Shown here: positions 59,150 to 64,000 of the stretch, one piece after another
How positions within the stretch are numbered: the first letter of the stretch is position 1
Layout of the letters: every line of letters starts with the position of its first letter
Assembly (NCBI RefSeq): GCF_017305915.1
Contig: NZ_JAFKJN010000028.1
Location: forward strand, 1-64,000
Direction of reading: 5' to 3'
DNA length: 64,000 nucleotides
DNA from: Reyranella sp.
GTDB lineage: Bacteria > Pseudomonadota > Alphaproteobacteria > Reyranellales > Reyranellaceae
Made by a program: the position numbers and the translations under genes
Notes under the pieces: model-generated
Databases searched by the model: none
What the model was told of the DNA's origin: nothing
Seen by the model: only the letters and a program-made list of their open reading frames with translations

Positions 59150-60376
59150 CTAGTCCTTGAACGTCATGGTGTTGCAGGTCGGCGTCGTGCTGTCGCCCGG
59201 GAACGTTGCGATGACTTCCGGCACCGGCGTGTCGAAGCCCGGCTTCTTGACCACCTCGACCATGAAGCCCTGCTGCACGCCCTGGTGATCGCACTTGCGG
59301 ATATGGACCTTGCCCTTGACGCTCTCGATCTCGATGTCCTCGAGCGCGGCGCGCAGCTTGGCGGCCTCTATGCCGCCGGCCTTGACGATGCCGGCCTCGA
59401 ACACCTTCATGCACTGCCACTGCTCGCCCTCGAAGGTATCGGGAACGGTGCCGTGCTCCTTCTTCCACAAGGCGACGAACTCGTTGTTCAGCGGATGGTC
59501 GTAGGTGAAGCTGTAGCGCGAGGAGCCGATCAGGCCGAGCGACGCATCGCCCACGGCGCGGATGCTGGCGAGGTCGACGATCTCGGTCAGCAGCTTGACC
59601 TTCTCAGGCAGGCGGTACTGCTGCGCCTGGGACAGGAACGCATTGTTGTCGTCGCCCTGCAGCACCAGGAAGACGGCGTCGGCGCCGGACTGGCGGATCT
59701 TGGTGATGTAGGGCGAATAGTCCTTGGTGCCGGTCGGCGCGAAGACCTTGCCGATGAATTCCTTCTTGGACTTGACCGCCTCCTGCTCGAAGACCTGCAC
59801 GCTGTTGTGGCCCCAGGCGTAGTCGAGCCCCAGCGCATAGAACTTCTGCAGCTTGGCGGTGCGGAGATAGAGCGACACCGCCCGCGTGCCCATCGGCCCC
59901 GAGATGTTGGCGCGGAAGAAATTCGGCACCAGGCTCTCGGCGGTCAGCCGGCCGTCGCCGTTGTCGGACGAGATGAAGATCGAGTCCCATTCGGCGAGCT
60001 TGGGCACCACCGCCAGGGCCTCCGACGACAGCGTGATGCCGGTCAGCAGGCGGCAGTCGCGGCGCTCCACCATCTCCTGCGCCTTGCGCACGCAGTTGGC
60101 GGGATTGCCGGCAGTGTCCTCGATCAGGAGCTCGATCGGCCGTCCCAGGATGCCGCCCTTGGCGTTCTGGATCTTGGCGTAGAGCTCGGCGCCGCGCTTC
60201 TGCTGCTGTCCCACCGAGCCCAGCGCGCCGGTCAACGCCAGCGGCAGGCCGATCTTGATCGGGCCGCTCTGCGCCGACGCGGTCAGGCGCAGGATGGCCG
60301 GCGACGCGACAGTGGCGGCTCCCGCGAGGCCGACCTTGAGCATGGCCCGTCGTGACGGGCGGAAATGTCCGGACAT
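59150..60376 (-). CDS. Branched-chain-type ABC transporter binding protein (LivK-like)
   Basis: 408 residues with a Tat-type signal (PSRRAMLKVGLAGAATVASP) and the type I binding-protein fold: IKIGLPLALTGALGSVGQQQ, GRPIELLIEDTAGNPANCVR, SGADAVFLVLQGDDNNAFLS, RYSFTYDHPLNNEFVALWKK. It is the subgroup that takes amides, aromatic or other organic compounds rather than leucine itself. GGAGGAAG is an excellent ribosome site before ATG at 60376. It leads the liv operon; the cupin gene lies 51 bp upstream. Confidence 0.88.
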   Translation of the reverse strand: MSGHFRPSRRAMLKVGLAGAATVASPAILRLTASAQSGPIKIGLPLALTGALGSVGQQQKRGAELYAKIQNAKGGILGRPIELLIEDTAGNPANCVRKAQEMVERRDCRLLTGITLSSEALAVVPKLAEWDSIFISSDNGDGRLTAESLVPNFFRANISGPMGTRAVSLYLRTAKLQKFYALGLDYAWGHNSVQVFEQEAVKSKKEFIGKVFAPTGTKDYSPYITKIRQSGADAVFLVLQGDDNNAFLSQAQQYRLPEKVKLLTEIVDLASIRAVGDASLGLIGSSRYSFTYDHPLNNEFVALWKKEHGTVPDTFEGEQWQCMKVFEAGIVKAGGIEAAKLRAALEDIEIESVKGKVHIRKCDHQGVQQGFMVEVVKKPGFDTPVPEVIATFPGDSTTPTCNTMTFKD

Positions 60377-60427
60377 GTGCTTCCTCCCTGGCACGGCGGT
60401 TTGCCGCCGGCCTGTTGTTCTTGTTGG

Positions 60428-60844
60428 CTACTCCGCGGCTTGCGCGGCCGGTGCTTCGACGATCCTGGTCTTGAAGTCAGACGGTGCCACGATCTCGAGC
60501 ACCTCGAAATCCTCCGAACAGGCGATCTCTCGATGCGGGATGCCGGGGATCTGGTTGATGCAATCGCCCTTGCGGATCGTCTTCTGGCCCTGCCCGGCAT
60601 ACTCGAAGGTCGCCCAGCCGTTCAGGACGTAGACCATCTGGAAGGTGCAGTCGTGGACGTGCCAATGCTGCACGTCGTCCTTCATCTTCTTGCCGTTGTG
60701 ACGAACGAGGTGAGCGACGTAGTCGCCCTTGGTCCCGCCCTTGATGCCGAGGTCCCGGTACTCGAAGATTTCCCGCAAGCCGGGTGTCCACTCAGCCTTG
60801 CTCGCGACATCGTGGCTGAACTTCCAGTTCTTGGTGTCGGACAT
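60428..60844 (-). CDS. Cupin-domain protein
   Basis: 138 residues, one cupin barrel. The metal-binding set is partly visible: HWHVHDCTFQMVYVLNGWAT (motif 1) and GIPHREIACSEDFEVLEI (motif 2). GGGAGGAGTC stands before ATG at 60844. Small stand-alone cupins act as dioxygenases, isomerases or metal-binding proteins; no substrate can be named. Place in the liv/SDR/TctC cluster suggests a catabolic step. Confidence 0.85.
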   Translation of the reverse strand: MSDTKNWKFSHDVASKAEWTPGLREIFEYRDLGIKGGTKGDYVAHLVRHNGKKMKDDVQHWHVHDCTFQMVYVLNGWATFEYAGQGQKTIRKGDCINQIPGIPHREIACSEDFEVLEIVAPSDFKTRIVEAPAAQAAE

Positions 60845-60935
60845 GACTCCTCCCATGCGGATCGCGCGCGATATTATTCGTCCCGCATCGTCTCGTTGTC
60901 GAGGCGCCAGCGGGTGGGCGCGCCGCATCGCGGCT

Positions 60936-61712
60936 CTACAGGACCCCGCTGAAGTGCGCCGCGCCGCCGTCGATCGTCACGACCGTTCCGGCGATGTGCG
61001 AGGCCCGGTCGGACGCGAGGAACGCCACGAGATCGGCGCACTGCTCGGGCGTGCCGACCGGTGGACTCGTCGAGATCAGTTCCTGCCAGCGCGCGGGATC
61101 GCCGAATTTGGTCTGGGCGCTCGCGCGCAGCATCGTCTCCATGCGCTCGGTCCGGATGAGGCCGGGATTGCAGGCCACGATGCGGATGTGGTCGACCAGG
61201 CTGGTGCCACCCATCCCGCGGGTGAAGGCCATCAGCGAGGCATTGCCGGCACTGCCGGCGATGTAGCCCCAGGTCGGCCGCTCCCCGGCGGCGCCGAGGA
61301 CGTTGACGATGACGCCGCCGCCGCGCGCCTTCATCGCCGGATAGACTGCACGGCAGAGATTGATGTAGCCGAACACCTTCAGGTCCCAGGCCTGACGCCA
61401 CCGCGGCTCGTCGACGGCCTGCAGGTCGCCGGCCGGAATGGCGCCGGCATTGTTCACCAGGATGTCGATGTCGGGACAAGCCGCCGCCAACGACCGCACG
61501 GTATCGCCGTTGCTGAGATCGACCGCGTGAGTCGTCACGGAAACATTGTGCCGGGCCTGGATGGCCTCCTTGGCGCGCTCCAGATCCGCTTTTGTCCGCG
61601 ACGCGAGATGCAGATGGCAGCCTTCTTCCGCAAGTTGCCGGGCGCACGCCAGGCCAATTCCCTTGGACGCGCCCGTGACGAGGGCGAGCTTGCCGCGCAG
61701 ATTCAGGTCCAT
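60936..61712 (-). CDS. SDR-family protein lacking the Tyr-x-x-x-Lys motif
   Basis: 258 residues. Cofactor motif VTGASKGIGLACARQ and NNAGAIPAGD are normal. Where YxxxK is expected after strand 5 I read WGYIAGSAGNASLMAFTRGM; alignment of AGNASL with the usual ASKAAL puts Gly at the Tyr and Asn at the Lys position. The rest (VACNPGLIRTERM, GTVVTIDGGAAHF) follows the family. It may be a divergent SDR branch with other chemistry. ATG at 61712, 19 bp after the TctC gene. Confidence 0.85.
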   Translation of the reverse strand: MDLNLRGKLALVTGASKGIGLACARQLAEEGCHLHLASRTKADLERAKEAIQARHNVSVTTHAVDLSNGDTVRSLAAACPDIDILVNNAGAIPAGDLQAVDEPRWRQAWDLKVFGYINLCRAVYPAMKARGGGVIVNVLGAAGERPTWGYIAGSAGNASLMAFTRGMGGTSLVDHIRIVACNPGLIRTERMETMLRASAQTKFGDPARWQELISTSPPVGTPEQCADLVAFLASDRASHIAGTVVTIDGGAAHFSGVL

Positions 61713-61731
61713 CGTAAACTCCCCTCCAGAG

Positions 61732-62697
61732 TCATTGCTTCGCCAGCATCCCGACGCGCTTGAGATTGTCGATCTCGATCTGGTTCTGCTGGCGCGCCGC
61801 CTTGTCGTAGGCGGCCGTATCGAGATAGAGCGTCGGCATGTTGTAGGTCGCCATCACGGCCTGGGTCGCCGGGTCGAACAGCGCGTCCTTCATGGCGTCG
61901 TGGATCTTCTTCACGACCGCGGAGTCCATGCCCTTGGGGCCGCACACGCCGTAGGGCGAGTTGACCTCGAGGTCGATGCCCGTGTCTTTCAGCGTGCGCA
62001 CCTCGGGGAACAGCTTCATGCGCTGCGAGCCCCACACCACGAGCAGCCGGAACTTGCCGCTCTGCACCAGCGGGATCCAACCGCTGGCGTCGGCGATCGC
62101 GTCGATCTGGCTGCCGAGCAGGCCGTTGTAGAGATCGCTGCCGCCCTTGTAGGGCACGTGCGTGAGCTTGATGCCGAGCCGCTGCTGCAGGTCGACCATC
62201 ACCAGGTTCTGCACCGAGGCCTGGCCGAAGGTGCCATAGGTGAGCTTCTCGGGATTGGCTTTGGCCGCGGCGACGAACTCCTCGAAGGTCTTGTACGGGC
62301 TGTCATCGCGCACGACGATGCCGTGCACTGAGCCTGAAAGCTGGATGATGTAGGTAAAGTCGTTCAGCGGATCGTAGGGCGGCTTGTCGGCCATCAGCGC
62401 GGCGCGGAAGGTGCCGGTGTGGATCTGTCCGAGCGTGTAGCCGTCCGGCTTGGCGTCCTTGAGCGCGACACCGCTCAGCGAGGCGTTGGCGCCCGGCTTG
62501 TTGTCCGGAACCATCGACTGGCCGAGCCGTTTGCCGCTCTGCTCGGCGATCATGCGCAGGAAGGCGTCGGCCGAGGCGCCGGGCGGCCACGGGATCACAA
62601 GGCGGATCGTGCGGTTGGGATAGTCGCCCTGGGCCCGCACCACGGCGGGCGCGGCAAGGGCCGAGAGCAGGACGGTGCGACGGGTCAGGGAGCGCAT
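61732..62697 (-). CDS. TctC/Bug-family periplasmic binding protein
   Basis: 321 residues with a signal peptide (LTRRTVLLSALAAPAVVRAQ) and Bug segments YPNRTIRLVIPWPPGASADA, VPDNKPGANASLSGVALKDA, KPDGYTLGQIHTGTF, VPYKGGSDLYNGLLGSQIDA. The ligand is a small carboxylate or related acid; no permease is adjacent. ATG at 62697 gives the usual length. It precedes the SDR and cupin genes on the same strand. Confidence 0.88.
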   Translation of the reverse strand: MRSLTRRTVLLSALAAPAVVRAQGDYPNRTIRLVIPWPPGASADAFLRMIAEQSGKRLGQSMVPDNKPGANASLSGVALKDAKPDGYTLGQIHTGTFRAALMADKPPYDPLNDFTYIIQLSGSVHGIVVRDDSPYKTFEEFVAAAKANPEKLTYGTFGQASVQNLVMVDLQQRLGIKLTHVPYKGGSDLYNGLLGSQIDAIADASGWIPLVQSGKFRLLVVWGSQRMKLFPEVRTLKDTGIDLEVNSPYGVCGPKGMDSAVVKKIHDAMKDALFDPATQAVMATYNMPTLYLDTAAYDKAARQQNQIEIDNLKRVGMLAKQ

Positions 62698-62736
62698 GGC
62701 GCCGTACTGTAGCACCGCCAATGAAATTCGCGTGGC

Positions 62737-63405
62737 CTACGCCAGCTCGTATTCCGCGATCAGCCAGGGTTCGTGCTTGGCGGCGTCGATCCAGTCCTTC
62801 ATCGCGGGATGGGCCAGCACCGCCGTGCAATAGGCGTCGGTGTCCTTGTCGACCTTGACGCCGTAGGTGCGCAGCCGCGTCACCACCGGCGCATACATCG
62901 CGTCGGCGGCGCCGAAAGTGCCGAACAGGAAGCCCTCGTCCTTGTCGAACGCGGCCGAGAAGCGCTTGCGGCAGTCGCGCCACAGGCCGGTGATGCGCTC
63001 GATGTCGGCGCGCACCCCAGGCGTCATGCCCTTGCCGGGATAGGAGGCGCGGATGTTCATCGGCATCTTGGCGCGCAGATCGGCGAAGCCCGCATGCATC
63101 TCGGACGAGATCGAGCGGGCATGCGCCCGGGCCGCGGCCGACGGCGGCCACAGGTTGACCTCGGGCTTGAGGTCGTTGAGGTATTCCGCGATCGCCAGCG
63201 ATTCCCAGATCGCGAGGCCGCGATGCAGCAGCACCGGCACGCGGCCGGACGGCGAATGCTTGCGGATCGCCGCCTGCGTCTCCGGCAGGTCGAGCGGGAT
63301 CACGATCTCCTCGAACTCGATGCCGGCGATCCTGGCCATCAGCCAGCCGCGCAGCGACCACGACGAATAGTTCTTGTTGCCGATCACGAGCGTGAACTCG
63401 GCCAT
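62737..63405 (-). CDS. Glutathione S-transferase
   Basis: 222 residues. N-terminal thioredoxin-like domain with NKNYSSWSLRGWLMARIAGI, where Ser of NYSSWS is the likely catalytic residue, cis-Pro in GRVPVLLH and glutathione-binding WESLAIAEYL; all-helical C-terminal domain to the end. This type is close to YfcF/maleylacetoacetate-isomerase-like GSTs. GAGGAG lies 7 bp before the ATG. Divergent from the aminopeptidase gene. Confidence 0.88.
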   Translation of the reverse strand: MAEFTLVIGNKNYSSWSLRGWLMARIAGIEFEEIVIPLDLPETQAAIRKHSPSGRVPVLLHRGLAIWESLAIAEYLNDLKPEVNLWPPSAAARAHARSISSEMHAGFADLRAKMPMNIRASYPGKGMTPGVRADIERITGLWRDCRKRFSAAFDKDEGFLFGTFGAADAMYAPVVTRLRTYGVKVDKDTDAYCTAVLAHPAMKDWIDAAKHEPWLIAEYELA

Positions 63406-63472
63406 GCAACTCGCCTCCTCGCTTGCCAGCCGGCACCCGGCCGGCAATTGTGCTCCTTTGCACTACAGTTTG

Positions 63473-64000
63473 ATGAGCATGTCCATGGCGCTGCCTTTCG
63501 TCGATCGGTCGAACTCTTCGCTACCGGTGCAGTTTGTCATGCCGTCGAAGTGGCGGTCGTGGCTCAAGGAACAGAATGCGGCGCGCCGCGGCTGGCTCGA
63601 ATCGACGGGCGTTTCCGGCAAGGCGGGCGACTTCGCCGTGCTGCCCGGACGCGACGGCAAGGCGAGCGGTGCAGTGCTCGTGCTGTCGGCCAGGCCGGCG
63701 CTGTGGGACTTCGGCGCGCTGGGAACGAAACTGCCGGCCGGCACCTGGAAGCTCGGCGACACGTCGCCGGTGTCGCCGACCGACGCGGCCGTCGCGATCG
63801 GACTCGGGACGTGGCGGTTCGAGCGCTACAAGGCGACCAAGGGCAAGGCGGGTCCGAAGATCGCGTGGCCGGAGGGCGCCGACAAGGCGCGGGCGACGGC
63901 GATGATCGAATCGATCTGCCTGGCGCGCGATCTGATCACCACGCCGTCGTCCGACATGGGGCCGGCCGAGCTCGCCGCCGCGGCGCAGGAGCTCGCCAAG
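63473..64000 (+). CDS. Leucyl aminopeptidase family (M17) protein, N-terminal part
   Basis: 176 codons are visible and the frame is open to the right edge. The N-terminal domain ends in ICLARDLITTPSSDMGPAEL, which is the M17 linker before the catalytic domain; metal ligands lie beyond the window. ATG at 63473 with two further in-frame ATGs within five codons; no strong ribosome site. The enzyme removes N-terminal amino acids from peptides, using two metal ions. Confidence 0.85.
   Translation, partial: MSMSMALPFVDRSNSSLPVQFVMPSKWRSWLKEQNAARRGWLESTGVSGKAGDFAVLPGRDGKASGAVLVLSARPALWDFGALGTKLPAGTWKLGDTSPVSPTDAAVAIGLGTWRFERYKATKGKAGPKIAWPEGADKARATAMIESICLARDLITTPSSDMGPAELAAAAQELAK

Overview
The window is GC-rich chromosomal DNA from what looks like a soil alphaproteobacterium. 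The case rests on strong G/C at third codon positions, a DUF1127 protein, a GcvA-type regulator, NasS/NasT-controlled nitrate assimilation, many TctC-type binding proteins, Tat-signal binding proteins, and palindromic intergenic repeats with CCTGAGCGAAGCGAAGGA cores. A Reyranella- or Bradyrhizobium-like organism is an inference, not shown. I found no rRNA, tRNA, CRISPR array, transposase or phage structural block.

Layout. 1-7058 (minus): an operon of visibly lower GC with three paralogous exported proteins, a 90-residue exported YD-repeat protein and a giant Rhs/YD-repeat protein carrying a C39-like cysteine peptidase domain; the last runs off the left edge. 7059-7644: non-coding, with a perfect palindrome and the first copy of a structured repeat. 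7645-12891: FAD oxidoreductase, M20 peptidase, a probable free-standing small RNA, an EamA exporter, a TPR protein and a DUF1127 protein. 13029-19242 (plus): GcvA and MarR regulators, an SDR, two luciferase-like monooxygenases, a FecR-domain protein and a flavin-binding protein. 19362-28516 (minus): racemase homologue without its cysteines, desaturase, NYN-domain protein, a PotABCD-type ABC transporter and two paralogous amidohydrolases. 28583-30861 (plus): P-loop kinase, 4-hydroxyproline epimerase, a membrane protein and a vestige of a second epimerase 3' end. 31238-35203 (minus): CoA-transferase, DUF1445 hydro-lyase, SDR and a TctC binding protein. 35440-37615 (plus): a 55-residue membrane protein and a Ser/Thr kinase with MORN repeats.

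37649-47988 is a complete nitrate assimilation locus: nasT, then a leader with a sigma-54 promoter, two hexaloop hairpins of the ANTAR-target type and an intrinsic terminator, then nasS, nrtA, nrtB, an ATPase gene, nirA, nasA and a shortened cysG, most of them with overlapping stops and starts. The model is that NtrC/sigma-54 starts transcription when nitrogen is short and NasT releases the terminator when nitrate frees it from NasS. Nitrate is then imported, reduced by NasA and NirA, and the siroheme for NirA is partly made by the CysG product.

48081-55815: DUF882 and macro-domain proteins (plus), a sulfatase/DUF924 pair (minus), a membrane-stress cassette (ribbon-helix-helix-like protein, PspA, YqiJ-like, YqiK/flotillin) and a broken tctC. 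55820-63405 (minus): a branched-chain-type ABC transporter (livF, livG, livM, livH and its binding protein), a cupin, an atypical SDR, a TctC protein and a glutathione S-transferase. A leucyl aminopeptidase gene runs off the right edge.

The most notable items are the C39-Rhs operon, the nas leader with nasS inside the operon it controls, the candidate small RNA at 10326-10417, the two-copy structured repeat, and the epimerase vestige. All calls come from reading the sequence; no database search was run.
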